DNA from: Acinetobacter bereziniae LMG 1003 = CIP 70.12
Lineage (GTDB): Bacteria; Pseudomonadota; Gammaproteobacteria; Pseudomonadales; Moraxellaceae
Assembly (NCBI RefSeq): GCF_000368925.1
Contig: NZ_KB849756.1
Span: forward strand, 2,123,679-2,187,678
DNA length: 64,000 nt
Direction: 5' to 3'
Shown: piece by piece, positions 55,137 through 63,590 of the stretch
Numbering within the stretch: position 1 is the stretch's first letter
Layout of the letters: the number at the start of each line of letters is the position of its first letter
Program-made: the position numbers and the translations under genes
The notes under the pieces: model-generated
The model's database searches: none
Told to the model about the DNA's origin: nothing
Seen by the model: the letters and a program-made list of their open reading frames with translations, nothing else

Positions 55137-56232
55137 TTAAAGACCTTGTTTTAAACTGGCTTCAATAAATTTATCCAGATCACCATCCAATACTGCACCG
55201 GTATTTGAGTTTTCTACGCCTGTACGTAAGTCTTTAATACGAGAATCATCCAATACATATGAACGAATCTGACTTCCCCAACCGATATCCGATTTGGAAT
55301 CTTCAAGCGCTTGAGCTGCCTCATTACGTTTACTCATTTCCAATTCGTATAATTTGGCACGTAATTGTTTCCAAGCATGGTCACGGTTGGCATGTTGTGA
55401 ACGTTGGTTCTGACAAGCCACCACAATTCCTGTTGGTGCATGAGTTAAACGGACGGCTGAGTCTGTTTTGTTAATGTGCTGACCACCCGCACCTGATGCA
55501 CGGTAGGTATCTGTACGCACGTCAGCAGGATTAATATCAATTTCAATATTATCGTCAACTTCAGGTGAAACAAATACCGCTGAGAATGAGGTGTGACGGC
55601 GGTTACCAGAGTCAAATGGTGACTTACGGACTAAACGGTGCACACCTGATTCGGTACGTAACCAACCATATGCATACTCACCTTCTACACGGATTGTTGC
55701 TGATTTGATACCCGCAACATCACCATCAGATTCTTCCATCAACTCTGCTTTAAAGCCATGACGTTCAATCCAACGCATATACATACGTAACAGCATAGAA
55801 GCCCAATCTTGCGCTTCGGTACCACCAGAACCTGCTTGGATTTCTACATAGCAAGGATTCGGATCCATTGGATTACTAAACATACGACGGAATTCAAGTT
55901 TTGCCAACTCTTCTTCAGCCGAGCTCAATTCAGCTTGTACATCAGCCAATAAGCTTTCATCATCTGCTTCAACTGCTAGATCAAGCATAGCTTGGGCATC
56001 ATCTAACTGCGTTGCCAAACCTTCTAACACATTGATGACGTTTTCAAGCTCACCTTTTTCTTTCGCCATAGCTTGTGCACGGCTTTGATCATTCCAGATC
56101 GCAGGATCTTCTAACTCGCGGAGAACCTCTTCTAAACGCTCTTTCTTTAGATCGTAGTCAAAGATACCCCCGTAGTGTTAGACCACGGTCATTTAAGTCT
56201 TTTAGCTGAACTAGATAAGGATTAATTTCCAC
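55137..56232 (-). CDS. prfB: peptide chain release factor 2, with programmed +1 frameshift
   Basis: The main frame (310 codons from an internal ATG) has GGQ in RASGAGGQHINKTDS. The true N-terminus is upstream in another frame: GTG at 56232 gives MEINPYLVQLKDLNDRGLTL then RGYL and a TGA at 56158-56160. The slip site CTT TGA C is preceded by GGGGG, a Shine-Dalgarno-like element as in E. coli. A +1 shift yields DYDLKKERLEEVLREL and on to the full protein of about 365 aa. RF2 reads UAA and UGA, so it autoregulates. The GTG start is by homology to EINP. Confidence 0.96.
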
Positions 56233-56407
56233 GAGTTTTAATCTCACATTTGACGTCTTTTAATTCGCAGGCATTCTACCACAGAGTACAAAAAGTTGAG
56301 ATATGGCTTTTTTTTAACTTAAATAATTGACCAAGGTATAGTTTTTGTGAACAATGTTATTATTATGTAATCAATACACTTCACAACAAAAATATCTTAG
56401 GAAATTT

Positions 56408-57280
56408 ATGAAACGATCACTCATGTTTTTCGCTATGAGCTCTGTCGCTTGCTCTAGCTTCGCTTATATTGTGCAATTGGACGCAGCCGTCACCTCTCTT
56501 GATCATGATAACAACTACATAGATAAAGATTATCAAATTGATATTAAAGGAAAATATTTATTTGATACTGTGCAAATCAAAAACAACCCATATAATGAAG
56601 CTGCTTTTTTGAACCACAATAGTAATGCTTATGCGACTTATAACTATCACAGCATCAAAAGTCAGGACTATTTGACCTATGATCCTTTAGCAACAGATAA
56701 TTTTTATCAACTTGCACGAGCAAAAGACAAACAAGATGTTCACTATTTCACAGGTGGTCTAGAGTTTTTCCACGAGCAATTTTATTTAAATGGCGAAATG
56801 GGTTTAGCAGCAGTCAAAATAAAAAGTGATCTAGATTCAAACTATGGTTCTATAAACTATAAAAACGATTATAACGTGACCATGTATCGCGCATTGGTAG
56901 GTTATATGCCGATCAATAATTTGCTCGTTGCTGTAGGCGTGGATGGTTATCGTGGAGATAAGTATGCTGATGATCAAACTGATTTTGCAGCGAGAATCAA
57001 ATATGTAACACCTATTGGTCAGAATGGAAACTACCTAAACCTTGAGGCAAATGGCACATTTGGTGATGAAAATAATGTGATCTTTGCTGCAGATTATTAT
57101 TTAACACATGCTTTCAGTATTGGTAGTGGGTATAGCTTAAAAGACGACGACGAAAGCAATAATAATTTTCTTTGGTTCCGAAGCAAATATTTTGTTAATC
57201 CAAATTTTGCTGTGGGTGCAGAAGTTGGTTTGAGTAGCGGAATGGACCTTTTTAGCTTAAATGGAACTTTCCGTTTTTAA
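56408..57280 (+). CDS. outer membrane porin, Omp33-36-like
   Basis: 290 aa with signal peptide MKRSLMFFAMSSVACSSFA. The mature part is a beta barrel with alternating pattern and a terminal Phe (NGTFRF). The segment NNPYNEAAFLNHNSN matches NSPLNEAAFLDRASN in the next gene and the motif of Acinetobacter Omp33-36. Start MKRSLM follows TTAGGAAATTT. An ORF start 18 codons earlier has no signal sequence. Permeability and role are inferred from family. Confidence 0.88.
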   Translation: MKRSLMFFAMSSVACSSFAYIVQLDAAVTSLDHDNNYIDKDYQIDIKGKYLFDTVQIKNNPYNEAAFLNHNSNAYATYNYHSIKSQDYLTYDPLATDNFYQLARAKDKQDVHYFTGGLEFFHEQFYLNGEMGLAAVKIKSDLDSNYGSINYKNDYNVTMYRALVGYMPINNLLVAVGVDGYRGDKYADDQTDFAARIKYVTPIGQNGNYLNLEANGTFGDENNVIFAADYYLTHAFSIGSGYSLKDDDESNNNFLWFRSKYFVNPNFAVGAEVGLSSGMDLFSLNGTFRF

Positions 57281-57303
57281 AGGCAAAGGGTTACAAAGAA
57301 TCT

Positions 57304-57332
57304 AGGTATTTCATTTATGAAATACCTTTTTT
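57304..57332 (+). terminator. terminator after the first porin
   Basis: AGGTATTTCA, loop TTTA, TGAAATACCT with a T tract. Confidence 0.9.
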
Positions 57333-57578
57333 ATTACAAAGTATGTCCATCACTTACCCAAAGCCTACTAATATCCACATTATCTACACAGTTTTAATAA
57401 AACAAAACACAATATTTAAATTATATTTATCATATATTTAATATTAATTATTTACATATACTCACTATTGTTACAGTCTCGTTACTATAGCATGGTTGAC
57501 GATTTTTGAATTTCACCTAGACTCGAAATTGTAACTAAACATGTATAAATCAATTCTTCTTCATAGGGGGCAAATTCC

Positions 57579-58346
57579 ATGAAAAAATTAGCAATTGCAT
57601 CTGCAATCTTTTCCGTAGCCGCTTTAACTGGCACTGCACATGCTTACCAAGCAGAAGTAGGTGGTTCTTATACTTATAATGATTGGGACAACTCTGATGC
57701 TACTCATAACTTCGGTGTAGATGGTACTTATTACTTTAAACCAGTACAAACACGTAACTCACCGTTGAATGAAGCTGCATTCTTAGATCGTGCAAGCAAT
57801 GTAAAAGCCAATGTTGATTATGCAAAAAATAGTGGTGTTAAAGACAGTCAATATGGCGCTGGCATCGAATACTTCGTACCAAACTCTGATTTCTATGTAA
57901 GTGGTCGTCTCGCTCGTGATGAGCATGAAGTTGATCGTACAGACATTGACAATAAAGTAACAACTTATGGTGCTGAAGTGGGTTATTTACCTGCACCAGG
58001 TTTATTACTTGCGTTGGGTGTAACGGGTTACGACGTTAAAAACGGTGATGACGGCGCAGACCCAACTGTACGTGCTAAATATGTAACTAAAGTGGGTCAA
58101 TATGATGCTAACTTTGAAGCATATGGCGCATTCGGTGATTTAGACGAATACAAAGTACGTGGTGACTTATATTTAGATAAAACTTTAAGTGTTGGTGCTG
58201 ATTACTATAACAATGATCTTACGAAACGTGATGAATGGGGTATTTCTGCGAAGAAATTCTTCAATCAAAACGTAAGCTTAGAAGGTCGTGTTGGTTTCGG
58301 TGATGACTACAACACTTATGGCGTTCGTGCTGGATACCGTTTCTAA
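57579..58346 (+). CDS. outer membrane porin, Omp33-36-like
   Basis: 255 aa with signal peptide MKKLAIASAIFSVAALTGTAHA. Barrel-type mature sequence ending RAGYRF. Strong family motif YYFKPVQTRNSPLNEAAFLDRAS and VRAKYVTKVGQYDANFEAYGAFGD. Shorter than Omp33-36 of A. baumannii by about 40 residues. A paralogue of the preceding gene, but with its own promoter region and terminator. The ribosome binding site is AGGGGGC. Confidence 0.92.
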   Translation: MKKLAIASAIFSVAALTGTAHAYQAEVGGSYTYNDWDNSDATHNFGVDGTYYFKPVQTRNSPLNEAAFLDRASNVKANVDYAKNSGVKDSQYGAGIEYFVPNSDFYVSGRLARDEHEVDRTDIDNKVTTYGAEVGYLPAPGLLLALGVTGYDVKNGDDGADPTVRAKYVTKVGQYDANFEAYGAFGDLDEYKVRGDLYLDKTLSVGADYYNNDLTKRDEWGISAKKFFNQNVSLEGRVGFGDDYNTYGVRAGYRF

Positions 58347-58370
58347 GTTAAAATCTAAGACGACATTAAA

Positions 58371-58395
58371 AGCCAGTCACTTGACTGGCTTTTTT
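58371..58395 (+). terminator. terminator after the second porin
   Basis: AGCCAGTCA / TGACTGGCT stem followed by seven T. Confidence 0.92.
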
Positions 58396-58440
58396 TGTTT
58401 TTTATAACAATTTATAATGTCGCTAATTTTGCAGCATAAA

Positions 58441-59121
58441 TTATTTACCAAAAATTGTATCTCGATGAAATTCTAAATAATATTGATGATTCGAATGAAA
58501 TTCAAAATATGCTTTTGATGGTATTTTAAAAAATTCTTTATCGACATCAGTTAATTGAGAACTCAATAAAGTATTTCCGCTCTGATCAAAAGAAATTAAA
58601 CCTTGATCAAATAATCTGTCAAAATTTGGGATGAGCAATAATCCATTATATTCATCACTTCTTTCCTCATTCTCAGATTTTGCCCAGGGTTTTATATGAG
58701 ATGCTGTCAATAACTGCGGATTTTTGTAGCCAGTTACAGCACAGTAGGGATGCAAATCAAATAATTTTTTTCGAAACTTGTATTGCGTGAGACGTATCAT
58801 CACCAATCTTTCAGCTTCTGAGGTAAAGTTTTGATTTTCCGTGAATATATTTCGATCTCGAATATCAAATTCTTTTAAATAATTTCCATAATGGTTGAGC
58901 GCAGAAGAGTACATATTATTCCCAACATGATTGCGCTCTTTATAAATATCTAGTGTGAAGATCATCTTTTTTAGAGCGTCAAACTCAATACTATTTTTTG
59001 GCAACTGATAACTTGGAAGCCATTCACCGATTCTATTTTGAATCACCAAAACATATTTGGACGCAGTTGCGGTTGATAATCTTCTTTCTTCTATCAACCA
59101 ATGATAAAAATCCATAAGCAT
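58441..59121 (-). CDS. HNH endonuclease family protein
   Basis: 226 aa. Helical N-terminal half (residues 1-120) of unknown role, with resemblance to restriction or Mrr-like accessory domains not certain. The HNH nuclease is at about 125-190: CAVTGYKNPQLLTASHIKPWAKS ... YNGLLLIPNFDRLFDQGLISF. The HI..W..S and N...L......FD pattern is the HNH_2 type. No methylase gene is near, so it is a solitary nuclease, possibly a defence gene. AT-rich compared with guaA. Two ATGs, 6 bp apart, are possible starts. Confidence 0.85.
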   Translation of the reverse strand: MLMDFYHWLIEERRLSTATASKYVLVIQNRIGEWLPSYQLPKNSIEFDALKKMIFTLDIYKERNHVGNNMYSSALNHYGNYLKEFDIRDRNIFTENQNFTSEAERLVMIRLTQYKFRKKLFDLHPYCAVTGYKNPQLLTASHIKPWAKSENEERSDEYNGLLLIPNFDRLFDQGLISFDQSGNTLLSSQLTDVDKEFFKIPSKAYFEFHSNHQYYLEFHRDTIFGK

Positions 59122-59154
59122 CTCTAATTATTCTATTTTTCAACTATACATTAA

Positions 59155-59178
59155 AAAAGGACGCTTATGCGTCCTTTA
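59155..59178 (-). terminator. terminator of guaA
   Basis: AAAGGACGC, loop ATAA, GCGTCCTTT then TTT on the minus strand. It lies 220 bp after the guaA stop, so the 62-bp repeats are inside the transcript. Confidence 0.85.
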
Positions 59179-59204
59179 ATTTAGTCATTAATTTTTTCTA
59201 AACT

Positions 59205-59395
59205 ACTGCTGCCGTGAGCATAGCTCTTGGCGTAAAATCAGCAAGAAGCGTTGCTTTTAGAAAGCCCCTACTGCCGCGGGCACAGCTCTTGGCGTAAAAT
59301 CAGCAAGAAGCGTTGCTTTTAGAAAGCTCCTGCTGCCGCGGGCACAGCCCTTGGCGTAATTCAGGCAAGAAGCGTTGCTTCTTGAAACCCCTGAA
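59205..59395 (-). repeat. three tandem 62-bp repeats in the guaA 3' region
   Basis: The anchor TTGGCGTAA recurs at 59227, 59289 and 59351, exactly 62 bp apart. Each unit holds CTGCCG, GGCACAG or similar and GCAAGAAGCGTTGCTT, which folds as a hairpin (perfect CAAGAAGC/GCTTCTTG in the third). Units 1 and 2 are most alike, unit 3 more diverged. No spacers as in CRISPR. Confidence 0.9.
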
Positions 59396-60964
59396 TTACT
59401 CCCATTCAATTGTTGCTGGTGGCTTAGAAGATACGTCATATACCACACGAGAAACATCTTTAATTTCATTCATGATACGTGTCGAGATTTTATCCACCAA
59501 CTCATACGGCAAGTGAGCAAAACGAGCAGTCATAAAGTCAACAGTTTCAACCGCACGCAGCGCAATGACCCAAGCATAACGACGACCGTCACCCACCACA
59601 CCCACTGATTTGACAGGTTGGAATACAGCGAAAGCTTGCGCAGTTTTATCATACCAACCACTTGCACGAAGCTCTTGCATAAAGATGTCATCTGCAAGGC
59701 GAAGAATATCAGCATATTCTTTCTTCACTTCACCCAAAATACGAACACCTAAACCTGGACCTGGGAATGGGTGACGATACAGCATTTCATGTGGTAAGCC
59801 TAAAGTTGTCCCTAAACGACGCACTTCATCTTTAAACAAATCACGAATTGGCTCAACCAACTCGAATGCCAAATCTTCAGGTAAACCACCCACATTATGG
59901 TGTGATTTAATCACATGCGCCTTACCATTTTTAGTTGCCGCAGACTCAATCACGTCAGGGTAAATCGTACCTTGCGCAAGGAAGTTTACACCATCAAGTT
60001 TACGTGCTTCTTCTGCAAATACTTCAATGAATTCACGACCAATAATTTTACGTTTTTTCTCTGGATCAACTTCACCTGCAAGTGCAGATAAGAAGCGATT
60101 TTCAGCATCCGCACGAATCACACGAATACCCATGTTTTTCGCGAACATATCCATCACTTGCTGACCTTCGTTTAAACGAAGTAAACCGTTGTCAACAAAT
60201 ACACATGTCAATTGATCACCAATTGCTTTATGAAGCAATGCAGCAACAACTGAAGAATCCACACCACCAGAAAGACCTAAAAGAACTTTTTGATCACCAA
60301 TTTGCTCACGTAATTGTTCAACACGTAAGTCGATGATATTTTCAGAGTTCCAAAGATTACGGCAACCACAGATTCCATGTACGAAGTTAGACAATAACTC
60401 TGCACCTTTAGCTGTATGAGTAACTTCTGGGTGGAATTGCACACCATAAAAACGACGAGTTTCATCACTCACTGCTGCAAACGGGCAACTTGGTGTACTT
60501 GCAGTCACTTTAAAGCCTTCAGGGATTGCTGAAACTTTATCGCCATGGCTCATCCAAACATTGAGTTTGTCTTCGCCATCGTTTAAATCGCCAAGCAGTT
60601 GGTCACGAACCAAGACATCAACGGCAGCATAACCAAACTCATGTACTGTACCTGGTTCTACTTTACCGCCAAGCTGTTCAGACATGGTTTGTAAACCATA
60701 GCAAATACCCAATACTGGTACGCCTAATTCGAATACACATTTTGGCGCACGTGGACTACCTTCCTCATGCACACTCTCTGGACCACCCGACAAGATGATA
60801 CCATTTGGATTAAAGGCACGAATGTCTTCTTCAGACATATCAAAAGCATACATTTCAGAATATACACCAGCTTCACGTACACGGCGTGCAATAAGCTGGC
60901 TATATTGAGAACCGAAATCCAAGATAAGGATACGATCTTCAGTAATTTGAGTATTGGTAGTCAT
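59396..60964 (-). CDS. guaA: GMP synthase (glutamine-hydrolysing)
   Basis: 522 aa. Class I glutamine amidotransferase domain first (GICYGLQTM with the nucleophile Cys, and QFHPEVTHT), then the ATP pyrophosphatase with SGGVDSSVVAALLHKA, and a C-terminal dimerisation part ending STRIMNEIKDVSRVVYDVSSKPPATIEWE, which is split here by words only. Converts XMP to GMP. Normal length. Long 3' region with a triple repeat precedes the terminator. Confidence 0.97.
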   Translation of the reverse strand: MTTNTQITEDRILILDFGSQYSQLIARRVREAGVYSEMYAFDMSEEDIRAFNPNGIILSGGPESVHEEGSPRAPKCVFELGVPVLGICYGLQTMSEQLGGKVEPGTVHEFGYAAVDVLVRDQLLGDLNDGEDKLNVWMSHGDKVSAIPEGFKVTASTPSCPFAAVSDETRRFYGVQFHPEVTHTAKGAELLSNFVHGICGCRNLWNSENIIDLRVEQLREQIGDQKVLLGLSGGVDSSVVAALLHKAIGDQLTCVFVDNGLLRLNEGQQVMDMFAKNMGIRVIRADAENRFLSALAGEVDPEKKRKIIGREFIEVFAEEARKLDGVNFLAQGTIYPDVIESAATKNGKAHVIKSHHNVGGLPEDLAFELVEPIRDLFKDEVRRLGTTLGLPHEMLYRHPFPGPGLGVRILGEVKKEYADILRLADDIFMQELRASGWYDKTAQAFAVFQPVKSVGVVGDGRRYAWVIALRAVETVDFMTARFAHLPYELVDKISTRIMNEIKDVSRVVYDVSSKPPATIEWE

Positions 60965-61084
60965 GAGTCAACAACTATGCAGGCAAACGAATATAAGCGC
61001 CGTATTCTATCATTTTTATAAGCTGTACGCACTCCATTCAAGCAAGTTCGCAATCTTTCTAAAAAATCATTTTAAATAATCAAC

Positions 61085-61711
61085 TTATAGATTCATTTTC
61101 CGTTTAATGATTTCGATCAATTCGGTTGGTGTCACACATCGATTTAAAAAACTTTCTAAACAACCTTCATTCGTCACTTCTCTAAAAAAAACCTCATGAT
61201 CTGTGCCGAATAGGGTCGGATTTTCAGGACAGGGATCTGAGGCACAAATATATAAATGATCAGGAAAACCATAGCGGTAAAAGAGTTGTAAAAGCTCAGG
61301 TTTTGGATTTTGAGTCAGTTGGATGATTGCGTTGAGATCAACATCATCGTCTAAAAAGTCATCATTCCATTCTTTAAAATCAGCCGTGCCTTCTTTATAA
61401 GGAGTAAAGAGTATGGGTTGCCAAAAGCTTTGCCCTCATCCTTCTTCAGTCAGTTGATAATATTCTTGAATAAGTTGAGTGAAAAACGCATCAGGATTTT
61501 TATCGAGTTCGGCTTGATGTTGATCTATATATTCACCTAGACCATAAATAGGTTCTTGATCATCCGCTGTTGCCCAAGGCGTATCTTGAGGTCGTTCATA
61601 TAAAACGCTATTGAAACGAATAGCGCATAAATCATCTATCCACGATACACCTTTGATCTGATCAATATTACCACCAAGTGCTTGTATTCTTTCTAAGATT
61701 TCTTTTTTCAT
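61085..61711 (-). pseudogene. unknown gene interrupted by a TGA at mid-length
   Basis: One frame of 209 codons runs from ATG 61709-61711 to TAA 61085-61087, broken only by TGA at 61436-61438 (codon 92). The first part reads MKKEILERIQALGGNIDQI and onward to YYQLTEEG; after the stop it continues GQSFWQPILFTPYKEG, LLQLFYRYGFPDHLYICASD and CPENPTLFGTDHEVFFREV. The second half has the feel of small conserved proteins often seen in immunity loci, but no family name is claimed. An intact reading would be about 208 aa. Restart or readthrough is possible. Confidence 0.75.
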
Positions 61712-61790
61712 TGTGCAAGCTTAAATAAGGTCTTTGACATAGCATAAACCGATTCATCTGTTTGAATAAACCAAAATCAAAACACAAAAA

Positions 61791-61810
61791 AGCCAGAGAT
61801 TGATCTGACT
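61791..61810 (-). terminator. terminator of the DoxX gene
   Basis: AGTCAGA / TCTGGCT (one G-U pair) followed by six T on the minus strand. Confidence 0.75.
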
Positions 61811-61827
61811 TGTTTGTATGTTCAGTT

Positions 61828-62244
61828 TTATTTTTCAATGGCATGATCAATACTGAAGCGTCCTGCTCCATGAAGCATTAAGAAAAATAGACCACCCGCC
61901 ATTGCAAAGTTTTTCATAAAGTTAATTGCATCTGTTTCACCACCGTGGAACAAGAAAGCCGTAATCAAACTAAAAAAACCTAAACCAAATGCAGCAAATC
62001 GTGCTTGGAAACCAAATAACAATGCTAAACCACCACCAAACTCAACCAAAATTGTTAAAGGCAACATTGCACCCGGTACACCCATAGATTCCATATAACC
62101 GACTGTTGCACTATATGCTGTGATTTTTCCCCAGCCTGCCACAAGGAAAATATAAGCCATTAAGATTCGAGCAACCAATGCAATGAATGCATTCGTACTT
62201 GGCTGATTTACAATATTTTTAACTACAACATTTGGATTAAACAT
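61828..62244 (-). CDS. DoxX family membrane protein
   Basis: 138 aa with four helices. The family pattern LVARILMAYIFLVAGWGKI (residues 23-41) and LTILVEFGGGLALLFGFQARFAAFGLGFFSLI. DoxX proteins act in respiratory or redox-stress membranes in some bacteria; here the role is unknown. Single gene with its own terminator. Confidence 0.9.
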   Translation of the reverse strand: MFNPNVVVKNIVNQPSTNAFIALVARILMAYIFLVAGWGKITAYSATVGYMESMGVPGAMLPLTILVEFGGGLALLFGFQARFAAFGLGFFSLITAFLFHGGETDAINFMKNFAMAGGLFFLMLHGAGRFSIDHAIEK

Positions 62245-62440
62245 GAGAACACCTAAATTTGTATTTCGTTTTGAAGATGGATATATATTAGTCAGTAAAA
62301 ATTTTCAGATCGATACCTAAATTTTAAACTTATCGTTGCAAATTAAGAACAATGATAAATTTAAATATTTACTTTTTAATACTGACTTTCATAACTCACA
62401 CTGCTAGGATTTGTGCACCAATTCGCATAGTTTTTGCCTT

Positions 62441-63091
62441 ATGGATCTGATTGATTTTATTTTGCATATAGATGAGCACCTTTTTGAATTTATTAAAAAT
62501 TACGGTGTTTGGGTATATGGAATCTTATTCCTGATTATTTTCGTTGAAACAGGTCTAGTGGTCATGCCCTTTTTACCTGGGGACAGCTTACTCTTTGCAG
62601 CGGGTGCTTTAGCTGCATCTACAGGTGCAATGGATCCAACCGTTTTAATTGTACTGTTATTTATTGCCGCCGTTCTTGGTGATACTTTAAATTACCATAT
62701 TGGCAAGTATATTGGTCCACGTGTTTTCGAAATTGATTCAAAATTTATCAATAAAGAACATTTGCTTAAAACCTCACAGTTTTTCGAAAAGCATGGTGGA
62801 AAAACGATTATTTTTGCTCGTTTTATTCCTTTTGCCCGTACATTTGCGCCCTTTGTGGCAGGTGCAGGAAGTATGAATTATAAATACTTTCTCACTTATA
62901 ATGCGGTAGGTGGAATTTGCTGGGTGGGTTCTTTTATTATTTTAGGTTATTTATTTGGTAATATGCCAATCGTGAAAGATAATTTTACCCATTTAGTATT
63001 TGGTATTATTATTTTAAGCGTACTCCCTGGCATCATTGGCTATATCCGTCATAAGTTTTTTAACAAACATAAACTGCCAGACAATGAATAA
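62441..63091 (+). CDS. dedA: DedA family membrane protein
   Basis: 216 aa, about five to six membrane segments. Matches E. coli DedA from the first residues (MDLIDFILHIDEHLFEFI) through FVETGLVVMPFLPGDSLLF, HGGKTIIFARFIPFARTFAPFVAGAGSM and NAVGGICWVGSF. The family takes part in undecaprenyl-phosphate or lipid flipping and membrane homeostasis. ATG 62441 is chosen by this homology, although the ribosome binding site is poor. A bidirectional terminator follows. Confidence 0.93.
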   Translation: MDLIDFILHIDEHLFEFIKNYGVWVYGILFLIIFVETGLVVMPFLPGDSLLFAAGALAASTGAMDPTVLIVLLFIAAVLGDTLNYHIGKYIGPRVFEIDSKFINKEHLLKTSQFFEKHGGKTIIFARFIPFARTFAPFVAGAGSMNYKYFLTYNAVGGICWVGSFIILGYLFGNMPIVKDNFTHLVFGIIILSVLPGIIGYIRHKFFNKHKLPDNE

Positions 63092-63115
63092 ATGACTCGC
63101 AAAAGATTCATATAA

Positions 63116-63147
63116 CAACACAGCCGATTTTAAAATCGGCTGTGTTG
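63116..63147. terminator. bidirectional terminator
   Basis: A 32-bp perfect palindrome whose core is CAGCCGATTTTAAAATCGG, between convergent dedA and a lipoprotein gene. Confidence 0.85.
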
Positions 63148-63163
63148 CTTCTGTTTAAAGTGT

Positions 63164-63577
63164 TTATTTTTTTACTTGCTGACGTTTAGGCACATAAGGA
63201 CAGTTTTTAAATTGAGCTGCTTGTGAAAGCGCATCTTGCTCACCATAGAGGCGAGATAGTTCAGTGTTCTTAGTGTTTGAAGATTGTCCTAAATTCACCG
63301 AGATACTTGGACCAATTCCCCAACCCCAGCCACCGCTGCCCCAACCACCACCAACACCTAAACCAACTCCAACACCTGTGCGTTTTGCTGGTTGAACGCC
63401 ATTATTGATATATTGTTGAATGCGGTTAAATTCTGTTGCCAGTTGCATACAGTTCATGGATTGATACTGCGTTGGTGACACATAGGTCGGCTTCACCGTC
63501 GTCGCACATGCAGATACAAGTACCGTCGTTAAGGCAACAACAGCTAATTTAGCAGAAGTCATTTTCAATGATTTCAT
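63164..63577 (-). CDS. lipoprotein with a Gly/Trp-rich segment
   Basis: 137 aa with lipobox in MTSAKLAVVALTTVLVSACAT. Mature: MNCMQLATEFNRIQQYINN, a Gly-rich run GVGVGLGVGGGWGSGGWGW (about residues 68-88), and a Cys near the end (FKNCPYVP) that may pair with the early Cys. Start MKSLKM follows GAGATTGTA. Unknown role; similar small proteins are common in Acinetobacter envelopes. Confidence 0.8.
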   Translation of the reverse strand: MKSLKMTSAKLAVVALTTVLVSACATTVKPTYVSPTQYQSMNCMQLATEFNRIQQYINNGVQPAKRTGVGVGLGVGGGWGSGGWGWGIGPSISVNLGQSSNTKNTELSRLYGEQDALSQAAQFKNCPYVPKRQQVKK

Positions 63578-63590
63578 TACAATCTCGAAA

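Noticed and set aside
55137..56069. prfB as a truncated pseudogene
   Set aside because: The missing N-terminus is present upstream behind the classical CTT TGA C slip site.
59205..59395. CRISPR array
   Set aside because: Repeats are directly adjacent 62-bp units with no unique spacers and no cas genes.
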